A DNA stretch of 64,000 nucleotides from Scilla litardierei (Eukaryota; Streptophyta; Magnoliopsida; Asparagales; Asparagaceae). The stretch lies in contig JAULAV010009336.1 in NCBI GenBank assembly GCA_030789695.1, forward strand, positions 1 through 64,000, given 5' to 3'. Under the pieces are notes generated by a model. That model worked only from the letters and a program-made list of their open reading frames with translations, was not told where the DNA came from and did no database searches. The position numbers were made by a program, and so were the translations under genes. Positions within the stretch are counted from its first letter, which is position 1, and the number at the start of each line of letters is the position of its first letter. Positions 35,518 to 48,187 of the stretch are shown here, piece by piece.

Positions 35518-37337
35518 CGTAAGGATCCTGGCTATGGGGAAAGCACTAGAAGGGGGTTTGAATAGTGTTTATGCAATTTAAAATGATAGTTACACCAATT
35601 TAAATGATAACCAACAAAATAGTGTGGAATAGAAATTAACCCCAAAATGAAACACAAGTAAACGCAAAGATGTTTCAATAGTTCGGATTACCCAAGTCAC
35701 TTTCCGACTTGTTTCCGGTAATCCTATGTCCCTTCCACCCGGTTAACAACCGGATACTCAAGTTAGAACCCTAATTTGAGGTTTCCTTATAACCCACTTG
35801 TAGCAACCCTACAAGTGAAATCGAAATACAATCGATTGTCCTTGACTCCCACAACTAGGGAGCAAGCAAACCACTCTCAAACCGGAGAGCAAATTTAAAT
35901 AACGAAAGTTTTGAAATATGAAAGCAACACTTACAATCACCTATGCCTTGAAGTAGAACTTGAAGGAGAAGTGTGTTGTGTGTTGAAGACTCTCTTGGAA
36001 GAGAGTAAAAGCCCTTTCTCTTGACTGCACCAAATGCCTCGAAGATATCTCTTTGGTTCTAGGTTGGAGAGCAAGAGATCAAAGATTTGAATTCTTATAT
36101 AGGTTCTAGGTTGGCTTTTGGATTTGAGAGCTTTGATCTTGAGAATGAACACTTGAAAGATTTTGCAATGGAATGAGTAACATCTCAATGGAACAGTAGA
36201 TGCTCCTTATATAGGTTTCTCAAATCCTTAAAACAGAATTAGCAAAAACCCTTTTGGAATCCGTAAGAAAACTCTCAACGGATAGAATCTGCGCTCGAGA
36301 AGTTAACTGTTGAGGAAACCACAGTCGACTGTTGCACAATCAGATCGGGTAGGTGAGAATTTATAACGGTAACTTACCACGTGGACAGTTGACTGTTGAA
36401 GCATAGACAGTCGACTGTTGAACCAACAGGCGACTGAAAATCCCACTACAGGCGACTGGCCGTAAGATGGGTAAGTTGAAGAATTCTGGAAAATATCTGA
36501 GATAACAGGACAGACGACTGATGAGGAGAAGACAACGACTGTTAATCAAAACATGCGACTATAATTCCTTATACAGACAACTGTCAAAACCTTGAGATTT
36601 TCCAGAGAGTTGAGTCAACAAATTGGCTCACAGACAGACGACTGATGCAGCATTGACAGTCAACTGTTCCATTGGACAGTCGACTGTAAATCCAACATAA
36701 GTCGACTGGCAGAGTAATCAGAGAAATAGACTTTGGGCTAAAGATAGACAGGCGACTGATAAACAAAACACAGTCGACTGTCACTTGGACAGGCGCATGT
36801 GGATTGTTCATGAGTCGCCTGTGGGAAATAAAACAGAGAAGCCCAAAACTAGACTGTAAAACTTTTTGCATAACAGGCGACTGTAGAACATAACACAGTC
36901 GATTGTTTTTTAGGCAGGTGACTGTAAAACGTTCACCAGTCGACTGTTATAAACAATACAAGCACAATCATATAGAAATGAATTGGAGTCTAAGGACGAT
37001 TGATCTAATGATGTCCTAAGACTGGAATAAAGATGTGTATGTGCTCCAACAATGTTCTACTTCCAAGCTACATACTAGAAGAGATAAAAAAATTTACATT
37101 GACGAACTCTCTCTTCTATCCAACGTATGAGCTTGAAGTCTTCATGGAGCTTCAATCATCATATACTATCATCCAATCCATGTCATTTGCTTTCAATGAT
37201 CTTTGAGTGTCATCCATTGCAAGTAGATCTTCATATTAGGCTTAGGCAATGGATTAACTGCAAAATAGGGGATTAGTCACAAGTATTTATGTTTGCTCAT
37301 CATTAACACCAAGTAGGGAGAAGTCCAATACTCAACA
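35518..37337 (-). repeat. 3' LTR of copia element, 1,820 bp
   Basis: It aligns over its length with 57,315-59,133. The outer base of the TG end is changed (cgtaaggatcc against tgtaaagatcc), and the other end is ctcaaca. A TATA box (TATATAAGGAGC on the - strand) lies at 36,208-36,213. A dense cluster of ACAGTCGACTGT-like palindromes fills 36,300-36,960. By eye the LTRs are roughly 95% identical, with a small indel near 36,090. Confidence 0.92.
36300..36960. promoter_or_regulatory. Palindrome cluster in copia 3' LTR
   Basis: Many copies of ACAGTCGACTGT and one-base variants (acaggcgactg, acagacgactg) occur within 660 bp, upstream of the LTR TATA box on the - strand. A role as U3 enhancer or protein-binding array is inference. 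Confidence 0.7.
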
Positions 37338-37357
37338 TTCTCCACCTTTTTGATGAT
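37338..37357 (-). other. Polypurine tract of copia element
   Basis: On the - strand CATCATCAAAAAGGTGGAGA is followed by AT and the LTR start TGTTGAG. The form is typical for plant copia elements and confirms the left LTR as the 3' one. Confidence 0.85.
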
Positions 37358-37856
37358 GACAAACAAACATAAACAAAAAGATAAATAATTGTGCGCAATG
37401 AAAACTTACTCCCCCTACATAGATGCGAATCAAGTTAGTCAACAGATATTAGGGTATCTATATATCAATTGAAGCAAATGAGTCAAATATGCATGAGTGA
37501 ATTTCATCCATGAAATCTAGGATTTAAAATCCCTATTCAATGTATCTTACTCTCCCTGAATCTAAGGCAACTTCAATCTTAGATTCAAGTGTTATTAGTA
37601 CATACTTAGCACATTCATTATGAATTTGTATGTTTATTTCTCTCCCCCTATGGCATTATCCAAAAAGGTGGGAGTAAAAACAACAACAATAATCGTGCTA
37701 AATAAGAACTATCAATAATCAAGGAGTATTAAGATACATAGAACCAAAACTCATAAAACCATATCGTATACTTATGTGAATAGAGGAATGAAAGTCCAAT
37801 ACTAATATTTTAGATATACGAAGAAAATATATAGTCTCAAAGTGCATCACATCACA
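37358..37856 (-). other. Copia untranslated region next to 3' LTR
   Basis: AT-rich sequence without an ORF or recognisable RNA lies between the PPT and the inverted repeat. It belongs to the internal 3' part of the copia element. Confidence 0.55.

Positions 37857-38268
<412 letters not shown>

Positions 38269-38345
<77 letters not shown>
38269..38345. repeat. (TA)n microsatellite
   Basis: About 75 bp of TA repeat separates the MITE from the next small element. Confidence 0.97.
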
Positions 38346-38348
<3 letters not shown>

Positions 38349-38724
38349 GGATCTTCAAATGCGAAAAAAGGGCTTTTCGCACCGTGCGAAAACAATTTTT
38401 TTATTTTTTTGAAATTTTTTTTTTCAAAAATTCTTTTTTTGATGTTTAATCCATACAATTATATACCCCAGGGAAAATAATGGGTGAACCCGTTGGGCAT
38501 TAGAGCACCCATCCACCCGTTACAAATTTAACGGTCTCAAAACGTGCGAATTTGATGAAATGCCTTGATCGAAGGCCAAATGGCATTATTTCTCAACCAT
38601 TATTTTTTGAGAGGGGTATAACAACATATAATGAGGGTGGAAAAAAGAATTTTTGAAAAAAAAAATGTCAAAAAAAAATATTTGTTCCACCCTCATTATA
38701 TGTCAAAAAAAATATATATATATA
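38346..38724. mobile_element. Small non-coding element, MITE-like
   Basis: It starts near agagggatcttcaaatgcg. It contains the palindromic tract gcgaaaaaagggcttttcgc and a hairpin with arms acatataatgagggtgg at 38,627-38,703. The motifs 'gttacaaatttaacg' and 'gatcgaaggccaaa' are shared in diverged form with the element at 48,804-49,195, so the two are probably related families. No ORF is present. Confidence 0.5.
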
Positions 38725-38871
38725 TTGCAGTTTCGCCTTATGCTTCACACGGTGTGTAATTGTTAATCATATCTGTGTGATGATTGTGATATTTTCTTCA
38801 TGAATGATATATTCTCTACTGATGTGTTTTTGAGACAATACTGGACTTGATATTGGATTATTCATGTTATC
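38725..38871 (-). repeat. Right arm of perfect 147-bp inverted repeat
   Basis: Reverse complement of 37,857-38,003. It begins with ttgcagtttcgccttatgc and ends with ttcatgttatc. It is a fragment of copia 3' non-coding sequence in inverted orientation. Confidence 0.9.
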
Positions 38872-38883
38872 TCATATATATAT

Positions 38884-38899
38884 ATGTATGATACCCATT

Positions 38900-38933
<34 letters not shown>
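38884..38933. repeat. MITE end remnant and (TA)n
   Basis: gtatgatacccattattct is the terminal piece of the palindromic MITE family. It is followed by a TA tract into which Helitron 2 inserted. Confidence 0.7.
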
Positions 38934-38934
<1 letters not shown>

Positions 38935-39400
38935 TAGTCACAACCCGTGCCCGTAGGGCACTGTTCATTTAAGATATTACCCCCTCAAAATTGTTGTTCG
39001 CACAAAAATTAAAGCAAAATAATTGTTCTTTAGTGTCCTTAAAAATTTTATTTTTCCCCAAAATTTACTTTCCCTAGAGAATTTAGTCCCCTCAAAAATT
39101 TAGCTCCCCCCCATTTTATAACCCATGCCATGGCAAAGTTCATTTAAATTATTCCCTCTCAAATTCTTAGATCCCTGATTTTTTATGCATCGAAACAAAG
39201 ATCCCCTAATTTTTAATGAACAATAATAAGTAAAGCACATTAATTGTTATTTAGTTCCACCAAAACTTTAGTTCCTCACAATTTTAGGTCCACTCAAAAT
39301 TTTGTTCACATCAAAAAATTTAGTTCACAGACAAAATTTAGTTCACCCTAGATTCAAACCATGCCTTAAGGGCATAGTTCAATTAAAATATTGTGCACAT
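38934..39400 (-). repeat. Three tandem 3'-end-like hairpins of Helitron 2
   Basis: The terminal hairpin block on the + strand (cacaacccgtgcccgtagggcactgttcatttaagatatt type) recurs in weaker form at about 39,120 (acccatgccatggcaaagttcatttaa) and about 39,355 (aaccatgccttaagggcatagttcaatt). Only the outermost copy has the CTAG end. The inner copies look like older, decayed termini. Confidence 0.65.
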
Positions 39401-42400
39401 CTAAATATTGGATCACCTAATTTTCAACGAACAACAATAATTAAAATTTAATTAATGTTATGTAGTTAACAAAAAAAATTTAGTCCTCCCAAAATTTAAT
39501 TCCCCCATTCTTTAAACATATTCTCCCTGCAAAACACTGGTTCTCCTAATTTTAAAGGAACATCAATTATTACAGCGCAATAATTGTTATTTAGTTCATC
39601 CCAAAACTTTTAGTTGCACCCTATTAATTCCCTTCAGATTCAATTCCCCCCAAAATTTAGTTTACCTAGGGAATTTAGATCAAGAAATTTTTTTTGTGAT
39701 TGCCCAAAAATTTGTCAGTGTTCACTTTGTATGTTTTAGTATAATTTCTTTTTTCATATCACTGTAATGTTCATCATGCTTGTCATCTAGTGTTCATGAT
39801 GGATCACTCTACCAGCATGACCATATGTGTTGCTCTGGCCAATTCTGTAACGGATTGGATCAATGCGATTGTATTGGCATTTTATGTCAGATTAATAAAT
39901 GAATGTAAGAATGTGTAGAATAAATTCTCAAGAGAAGCTTCATGCAATACTCTCAGCACTTGTGTTGGCATTATTATGTCACAAATCCCTTATTATGTTA
40001 CAAAGAATGCTAGTAAAATATCAATAAAAGACTTAATGGATGCATGCAGCTTTATATTTATCACTGTCTGCATTCCCTTGCTTTATTCTGGCTAAGCTAC
40101 TTCATACCAAATTATGCAGATTGCATGGCGAGAGCCCTCAACAGTGCAAGTAAACATAAGAGGACAGTGATACTAAAACTTGTTGTATAGACAGTCGCGC
40201 CGGTGTCATATCAACCAAAAAATTTCACAGCCGCATCCATAGGCTAGCCCCATCACACATGCATGGAGATTGGGAGCATCAGTTGTCAGTGACTATTAAT
40301 TTGCTCATTCCATCATGTCTGGATGGTTCTTCAAAAATCCTGAGCGAACTGTTAAGAAAAGAGTTCACATCACATGCATGTAGATTAACCCTCCTCAATA
40401 AAATCATTGATTCGAGGATGCCCACGGATTCTATAAACATTGAGCTCAAAGCCTGCATGACAGCTTCTATGTGCTATAAACATTGGAGTGGTATGGAGTC
40501 ATCCTATAGTTATAAATTTGCTGTTACATGAGGTGTTAAACCATCTGTATAAGCCAAACAAATGTCTCTTCTCTGAAAAATACAGAGCGTTAAAAAGAAA
40601 CTAAAAGCAAATACAGTAGCAGCTGTCACCTGGAGAAACTCATAACTATTATGTACATGAGAATAGATCATGTATAACATCTAGCTCCCCAATTATATGA
40701 TGATATACACAATGGTAAACTGGCGCTGTAAATTCATGGGTCATCAAAGGAAAATTGGTGCTTTAGAAATCATCAGCCATCAAAGGGAAGTCTTTTGAAA
40801 CCCATTTAGTACAAAAAAGAAGGCAACAAAAATGACCAACAAAAAAATCTTTGAAACTAACAGTAATGGTTTTTTGTTCTGTTTTCTATTTTCTGAATCG
40901 AGGGATCTGTATGCTTACAATCGTAGAAACTTATCATCAATATTCATCATTGCCCATGTTTCCTCCCTTAACATCATACATTGACCCATCTATTTGAAAA
41001 AATCCATTGGCATCACATTTTACACTTGTTTACATAGAACCGATAAGTTGTTTCTTATTGCACCGTTCTGAAAACTACATTTAGGGTATGCATTTGATGT
41101 CTGTATTCACATATGCTCATAATTTTCCTTCTTGTAATCGAGTTGCTGCTCATCAAACATATGTCTCACTTTGTCTACATCATTGTTGTAACCTTGTTTG
41201 CTCGAAACCCTCACTCGAGTTCGTAATCCGAAACAAATCAATTACAGTAAAAAATAGAATAAAAAGCAAATCTATTGTATCCAGTCAAATACAGTCGCAA
41301 ACCTACTCCAGATTCTCATCATAGTGAGTAAGATTGAAATTGACATCAACATCGACCCATCAAACTTAATGGCAGCTCGATCATAAGCCCTGCATACAAA
41401 AAGGAGATGCAAATTGAGCTCCCACTAACAAATTTGTATACTGCATACATGTAATTAATTTGGAGTTAGAATCAAAAATTCTACATTGCAGCAGCATGAG
41501 GTGTCGAATCCTCCTAAAGATACAAATCAAAAAAGAAAATCAAATGAGCCTAAAAAGTTTAGTTATAAATTTTCACTTTCAGTTTAAAATGGGTTTTAGT
41601 TTAAAATGGAATATCTTAAAGCACGGCTGAATTTTTTTTCATTTTCTTTCTCATTCCCCAGAACAGGCACATAAAAATTACATGGTCTGCAAACAACAAA
41701 GAAGCATCATGATGGAATCACTTGATTACATGCACAATATTTTTGTTAGTGAACTGAAATTTTCCTGTGAAAAAATGTTTAGAAATTTTTATGTTGATGA
41801 ACTGGTAAAAAAATTATGTTGATGAACTGAAATTTTCACTTGATTACATGCCTAATTTTTATGAACTAAAATCGAACAAAAAATGGTTAGAAGGATACAT
41901 TCCAAACAACATAAAATTTTGATGTTAATTTGATCCTGCTACACAAAAAATTGATGTTAATATGATACTGCTACATCAAATTTAACAATACAGTGAAATT
42001 ACATTATGTAGCAGGATTATATCAGTATAAATTGGCTACATTGTTATTGTAGGATTATATTGAAATTTGATATGATCCTGCTATGTTGCTACATAATTTG
42101 ACAATAAATTAAATTATGTTAAATTACATTACATTATGTAGCAGCATCAAATTAACATTATATTGTACTTTCATAACAGTGTAGCTATTGAAAGTAACAT
42201 GATCAAATATAATGTACTGGATCAAATTATTGTCAAGTTTCAAATTATAACCTTATCAACATTGGCTACACTGCTACACTGTAATTTGATAGGATTATAA
42301 TTTTATAGGATTTTAATCCTATTAACAGTGTAGCAGTGTAGCAAGATCATATCATATCAAATTTCAAATTTCAATAATAGTGTAGCAGGATTATATCAAA

Positions 42401-42645
42401 TTTGACAAATAGTATTTTCTTCACTAAGAAAAAGAATTTATTGTTTTATTTTAAAAAGTACTCATACAAAAAATATGAATTGATTTATTTTTATAAGAAA
42501 ATCATAACTTTAAAGCAGTAGTCAATACCTTATCTCCCCAATCATCCATGATGTCTCGAGATGATCCCTAAAGAAACAAATAGATTACGAAATTGCTAAA
42601 AAATCGAAATAAAAAAGTATACAGTGATGGATTCAACTGAAGATC
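39400..42645 (-). other. Helitron 2 interior without recognisable gene
   Basis: AT-rich. Around 41,930-42,400 the phrases 'tgctacat', 'gtagcaggattatatc' and 'aaatttgaca' recur irregularly. ORFs of 78-90 codons at 40,259 and 41,088 show no known motif. I see no RNA gene. Confidence 0.5.
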
Positions 42646-42647
42646 TC

Positions 42648-42772
42648 AATATACATCATTGATATCCAATGAATTCCCTTCGTCACTCCAAATAGACTCC
42701 TCATCGCAGTCAACGTCTATACTAAAATTGGCTTTGGTGGATTCTCGAGTGGTTGCTTCTCCTGATCTGAAT
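42648..42772 (-). pseudogene. Exon-like fragment, acidic, unidentified
   Basis: After an acceptor-like ttattcag the - strand frame reads SGEATTRESTKANFSIDVDC followed by DEESIWSDEGNSLDINDVY. The acidic composition and the acceptor suggest a captured coding exon. I do not recognise the source. Confidence 0.4.
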
Positions 42773-43614
42773 AAATAATAACGAATGGGAGAACAAAACA
42801 AAAGAATGACATAAACAAAGAGAAGACCGATGGAAAGTATATGTGTCATGAATAATTTCTAGTGGGTACCTCGTATTCAAAGAAATCACTCCCCTCGGCT
42901 GATGGATTTATCTCCCTTTCATCTCCACAATTATCTCACTACTTCCAGATAACCCTGCATTTAAGAAAAATAATATATAAGTTTTATTTTAAAAAAATGC
43001 TCAAACACAAACTATGAATTAATTCATTTTTTATAAGAAAATCATATCTTTGAAGCCATAGTCAATTCATCAGAGCAAAGCGAGTGAGTGATTTGTGAGG
43101 GATGGCAGTTTTAAGCCACTCTTTTTTATAAGGGAAATAGTATGAAATCAAATTCAAGTGCCAAGATTCCAATCACACAGTTATACACTTGAAATGTATG
43201 TGACTTACTGTGAAATCTCACACTTCAGAATTGAACATTTATCCCTACAATTAATTCACAAATTTATCATTAAAGATTCCTTTTTTATCACAAAATCCAC
43301 ATGTTAAAAATTTCATCATTATACTTTATAATGCGGAACATGATTTGATTAAAAAGAATCATTGAAACTACATGGAACAAAAAGAAATTGTAAACCACTA
43401 AAAATTGATAATGCGTTAAAACATAAACATTTCTCTTCAACTCATCTCATGACATTGCATCTGCCAAAAGTTTTAGGACAAAATATTAAAAAGATATATA
43501 CAAAGAACATTGCATCAGTCCAGAACTAATTAAAAGATATATCTACCTGCACTGTAACTTTGCCATCAATAGGATACGAAGATTAATGGATTAACCAGTC
43601 AAAACCAAAAGAAT

Positions 43615-44670
43615 GATATGATGCAATTTCAATGTACTCATACATAACAACCATTTGTGGAGAACTTGCCCTGCAACCATTTCAATGTACTCATACATAA
43701 CAACCATAGCTGTTGATTGGTTTAAAATTGCACTGCATCTCCTTAAATGGTTGATATGATGTGAGAGAAAGGAAATTCTTTTACAGTTCAACCACATTTT
43801 CTTTTAGAAATTTAGGAAACACACTCAAAGTGAAAATAAGATTTGGCTTGTTTGGTCTAGTTACTGCAATACCGGTCATGTTGTCATACCGGTTGGTATC
43901 GTCTTGGGTACTTAAAAATCCAAGATGATATTTCCAGATACACATTGGAATTGACTGACACTTGAAATCTTGGTAGAAACAAAGTTACTGTTAGACTGTC
44001 AGTTGTATGAACCTATACATAATTCTACTTTAGCAGGTAAGAACCATAATAGAAAGCCAGGGATCTGGAAAACACCAATGAACTTCAAAAACTGTAGGGA
44101 CTATTTAAATGAACTCTTATTTTGTTGTCTAACCTTTCTTTTTTGCATCTATTTCTTGTTATGGTAATGTATGGTGTTCAACCAACTTTGTTCAATATAA
44201 TACATCCATGTGTCTAGTTGGTGTACTGCAAATGGTTTAAATAGTCAAGTGAAAAGACTTAAAGTCCCAATCCAAACTATGTATAGTTATTCCATGTGTC
44301 TCTAAGTCTGTGTCATTCATATTTACTCCATCTGTTGGAAGCAAAATCAAGGAAGCACACCCAAATTTGTGTCCCATGGAGCAGAAAAAAGAAAGCAACA
44401 AAACCATTGTTTCCCCCACACACTGATTGGATCTGATAATACCAGAATAGGGATGGAAGAATAGAATAGAATAGTTCAGTAACCTATTCTAAATAGTAGT
44501 ATGAAAAGCACTTTTTGAGCAGAAAAAAGAAAGCAACAAAACCATTGTTTCCTAACACACACTGATTGGATCTGACACAGGGATGGAGGAACAGAATAGT
44601 TCATGATTATCTCAAAGTGATACAATTTCAAAGTAGTCATACATAACAACCATTTGTGGAGAACTTAAAA
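43615..44670 (-). repeat. Locally duplicated segments in Helitron 2
   Basis: 'tcatacataacaaccatttgtgg' occurs at about 43,640, 43,692 and 44,638. 'aaagaaagcaacaaaaccattg' with 'cacactgattggatctga' occurs at about 44,388 and 44,527, about 135 bp apart. These are small internal duplications. Confidence 0.65.
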
Positions 44671-45654
44671 GTATTATGTTTTCGCAAAATCAACATATAC
44701 ATATCACAAACCCATCACCGATCGCTCGCCAGAATCAACAGTGTAAAATTTCCAGTTTGAATTAACCTAATACCAATTTGAATTAAACTAATACCAATTT
44801 TCAAATTTGAATATGACAGTATAAATCTTTAATTGATATGTGCACATTTCCAATTTGTTAACTAATACTGTCAAAAATACAAATAATGTTGTTCTGATGA
44901 TATGCAAGAACATAGCTAGCAATGAGAAGCCTCTAGCTGTAACCATGGATCATGATAGTTGAAGCAACTTAATGGCATGCCTCACATTTTAATGCATGCC
45001 CATACCCACCAAGTCACCTTCCAGGCTCAGACATGCATATTTCTTATCATATACTTCCCATGGCAAGAAAACTGTATTTGTTAGTCTGATAATTAGTAAT
45101 AAAACTTTGGGTCAATACTTCAATGTAACATTCTTAGACTCTAGGTTATGATCCATAGAATTATGGCGAATATAATGTACATATGTCTAGTTCTAATGAA
45201 ATTCTGTGAACAGTAGTCCATTGGTGGATAATTGGAAAAATAATCCTTGAAAATCTATAAAGCCCAGCCACAGAAGATCGATTTCTTCCAATCACGGAAA
45301 ATGAACGTAGGGATGGGATGATTTAGTAAAAGAATCTATATAATTCAAAATTAAAAATTTCATTAATACTATTAATGGTGTACAGTATTGCATTGCTTAG
45401 AAACATGGGACTTGATTTTGTTACATGCATATGTTTATGTTAACTGTAAAATAAATTTCTTGTTTATACTTTTGTTTCATCAAACAACATGTAAAGACAA
45501 TTACTTTAAGATTTAAGATCAAACATATATACAGTCTGAACCTATGGCAAATTTACTTAGTACATTGAACCTACAACAAATTTACTGCATTTCCATTAAT
45601 AGAATGATTAGAAATCACAAAATAAAGTCAAATCTTGGTGACCTCAAAAGATTC

Positions 45655-45785
45655 AACTAATTAATTAATATAGGTGTGAATCAAAAGGTTCAACTAATTA
45701 ATTAATATAGGTGTTAATCAAAAGAGTCAACTAATTAATCAAAAGATTCAACAACCTCAAAAGATTCAACAACCTCAAAAGATAC
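45655..45785 (-). repeat. Short tandem repeats (aaaagattcaac / aactaattaattaatatagg)
   Basis: A 48-bp unit ('caactaattaattaatataggtgt…aatcaaaag') is repeated twice, and a 17-bp unit (caacctcaaaagattca) also twice. There is no coding value. Confidence 0.75.
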
Positions 45786-45800
45786 AAAGGACCATGGGAT

Positions 45801-45925
45801 TAATACATGCGGAAGCTGCTGAGGGCCTCATCAAAGTGGAAGCTGCCGTTGTGGGTCACGACTCTTCCAAGAGGGGGAGAGCTAGTGTTTGGGGAGCCAG
45901 TGGAGTAGGTGGAATCCGAACCCTG
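45801..45925 (-). pseudogene. Captured fragment of MYG1 (UPF0160) family gene
   Basis: The - strand frame includes SSPPLGRVVTHNGSFHFDEA followed by LSSF. It matches the N-terminal conserved segment of MYG1-type proteins (…RVGTHNGSFHCDEALGCF), the DHH-like exonuclease family of mitochondria and nucleus. The normal Cys before DEAL is Phe here, and Gly-Cys is Ser-Ser. An in-frame stop lies just upstream and another just after RMY, so only this exon piece remains. It sits in the Helitron's orientation, like the other captured fragments. Confidence 0.68.
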
Positions 45926-46410
45926 CTAAACCCCGATGAAATCAGATTTCCTACTGTAAATAATTCAAGCTAATATTAGTTGCTAATAAACTATGTGCAC
46001 CTAAACAAATAAGAAAACCACCAAATACAAATATTTTAAGAAACCACTAAAATGTTACAGCAACTTACAGTAGGAAACACCTATAATCCTATAACCTTAT
46101 AATTAGTTTTTATCAGCAATATTAGTTGAGGATTGGCAATATCAACAATCCCAGAGTTGAAGATTGAAGATTGAATTATGAATCCTACAATTATGTTTAT
46201 AGGCAATATGAATCCTACACCTAATTTAACAATTTATCAGCAACTTACAAAATTGAAGATTGAAGATTGAATTATGTAAGAGTTAAAAAAATTAAAAAAA
46301 TTCGTAAAGTTACAGCTACCCATTAAACAAATTCCAACTTCTTACAAAAATCACAAAAGCCCATCCCAAACCCAACTTCTACAACGAAACACCTGAGAAC
46401 TCGATCTCAC

Positions 46411-46560
46411 CTTTACGAAATCAAGATCGATTATCGCGTATGCCTTGTTCTGCAAGAGGGAAACGGAGGCCTTGACGATCCCTTTGACGGTGGTGACGGT
46501 TGATTCAACTGAATTTGTGAAGTCTCCCATGGTATGTCCCGCTTCAAAACCTAGAATCAA
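46411..46560 (-). pseudogene. Captured heavy-metal-associated (HMA) domain fragment, RAN1/HMA7-like
   Basis: The frame reads TNSVESTVTTVKGIVKASVS followed by LLQNKAYAIIDLDFVK and ends at a clean gtgaga donor. It resembles the second half of a copper-binding HMA domain in plant copper-transporting P-type ATPases of the RAN1 type (…NSVEAALMNVNGVFKASVAL LQNRADVVFDPNLVK…). The GMTCxxC metal-binding motif is destroyed (MGDFT). RAN1 delivers copper to ethylene receptors in the Golgi/ER; nothing of the ATPase core is here. Assignment is from memory of the domain. Confidence 0.65.
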
Positions 46561-47553
46561 AACCAAAAATAAAAAATGAAAAACATTTCAATCTTGAACT
46601 TTCACATTCAATGCAGCAACTTACCAAACTCAACTCGAATCGACAGAAATAATATACAAACGCATCAAACAACCTCATCCGTTATCAACTCCCCCACGAT
46701 CCATGGAAATCAAATCTCTCCACTAATCAATTAAAAAAGAAAAAAATTGAAATTCTCATTATTAAACTGCTAGAGATCTACAAAGAACGCACCAATGTAA
46801 ACTTTTTTGAATCATAGAAATGTCGACTGAAACAAAAGCCATTGATTCGAGAGACTTAATGTTACCATAAATTGAAATTAGAGAATAAACATAGATGATT
46901 TTTGGGTTAGAAAGCAACGATAATTGGACGGGGGATTTGAGAAGAAACACGACGGATTTCTGGGTTAGAAACACAGAGGATCCTTCTTTTTCTTCGCGAT
47001 GAGTGACATATCCAACCACCATACCAATTTTGCAGCATGAATACACACGTTGGGTTGTTTATTTGTTGACGTGGATAGAGTCTTCCAATGTATTATGATG
47101 ATCATGATGCAAGGATGTTCTTAGTTCTTATACAATAGGGATACACCATCATTTCATTGATAGTGAGCACTTCAAAGACTAAGGATATGTAGAGTGTAGA
47201 CCCTTATATCACTCAAAATAGAGAGGGTAAAGAGCAATGGGCTTGTGCTCTAGAAGGTGCAGGGAATAGCAACATATTATATTAACAATTAGCTCCACTA
47301 TTTATGTAGTAGGCAATCATGCACATTAATGTGATCTTCTTTCCATGTTTCATGACAATATTGTTTCACATCTTCAATGGTGCATAACATCTCAGCAGTT
47401 TCCAAATTCTTGTGTATGCTGCCGAGAGGAAATTATGAGCTTTTCTAATTTGGATGCACAGAGTATATTTAGTTGAATCTATCTAACTTTGCTTTTAGAT
47501 GCATCCTTCATTCACACATAATCACATCGATCTGGTGGGCATCAATGGATTAC

Positions 47554-47703
47554 CTGCTTCGTGATGTCACCAGTCTTCTCTTCCATGAACCAAAGCACCA
47601 CCTCTCTCACTGCCGCCTGCGAGAGCTTCTTCTCCAATTTCTGCATCACTTCCCAACAAAAATCCCACCATCCCCAAATCTCCTTACATCCACATGCCCT
47701 CAA
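47554..47703 (-). pseudogene. Captured EGY3-like exon (second fragment)
   Basis: After a ggttgcag acceptor the - strand contains DVRRFGDGGIFVGK in one frame, then shifts to VMQKLEKKLSQAAVREVVLW and FMEEKTGDITKQ, ending at a gtaatcc donor. Both parts match consecutive segments of the N-terminal soluble region of EGY3, a chloroplast S2P-like membrane protein of the EGY (ethylene-dependent gravitropism-deficient and yellow-green) family. A frameshift lies between them. The conserved NLRRPIEE stretch in between is mostly lost. Confidence 0.78.
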
Positions 47704-47786
47704 CTGCAACCAATCAATCGATCAATAACACAAACCATTTTCAAAATTACAAACCACCATTGCAAGAATCGAATCTATGTCATTAC

Positions 47787-48070
47787 CTTGTTCAGGTCAA
47801 GGGCCTTGAAAGTCTCCTTGGCTTTCTCCAACCTCTCCTTCTACCTCTTCAAGCTCTCTCTAACACTTCTTTTAAAGAACCCAACAATTGGGTTGCTCTC
47901 TGCTTCGGTATCGAGCTCTTTGAGCTACCGATCGGCCCTCTTCTTCCCCATGAACTTTTTGAACTCATCATCCATCTTCCAATCAACTTCCTGCTGCTGC
48001 TTCTGGACCTCCTCCTCGTCCGAGATTTGTTCAGGTTCTCCGCTGGGCTTTCCGTCTCAGATGCCACGGC
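47787..48070 (-). pseudogene. Captured EGY3-like exon (first fragment)
   Basis: The frame includes EQISDEEEVQKQQQEVDWKM, DDEFKKFMGKKRADR, then a TAG, LKELDTEAESNPIVGFFKRS, VRESLKR, another TAG, and KERLEKAKETFKALDLNK ending at a GTAATG donor. This is the acidic and coiled N-terminal part of EGY3-type proteins that follows the chloroplast transit peptide. An internal deletion removed the segment after KKFMGNP. Two in-frame stops show decay. It lies immediately upstream of the second EGY3-like exon in native order with an intron between, so a genomic segment was captured. Confidence 0.8.
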
Positions 48071-48187
48071 GACTGAAGAAGAAGAAGAAGACGACAGTTG
48101 CGCTTGTCGAGGGGCTCTGATACAACGGACAATAGGGTATTAGGGTTGTGGGTCTTTTTTGGGAGGCCAACGATTTAGTTTTTGATT

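Noticed and set aside
47473..48143. Plus-strand ORFs of 149 and 215 codons
   Set aside because: They lie opposite the captured EGY3-like exons, which have recognisable protein on the - strand; the + frames are shadows.
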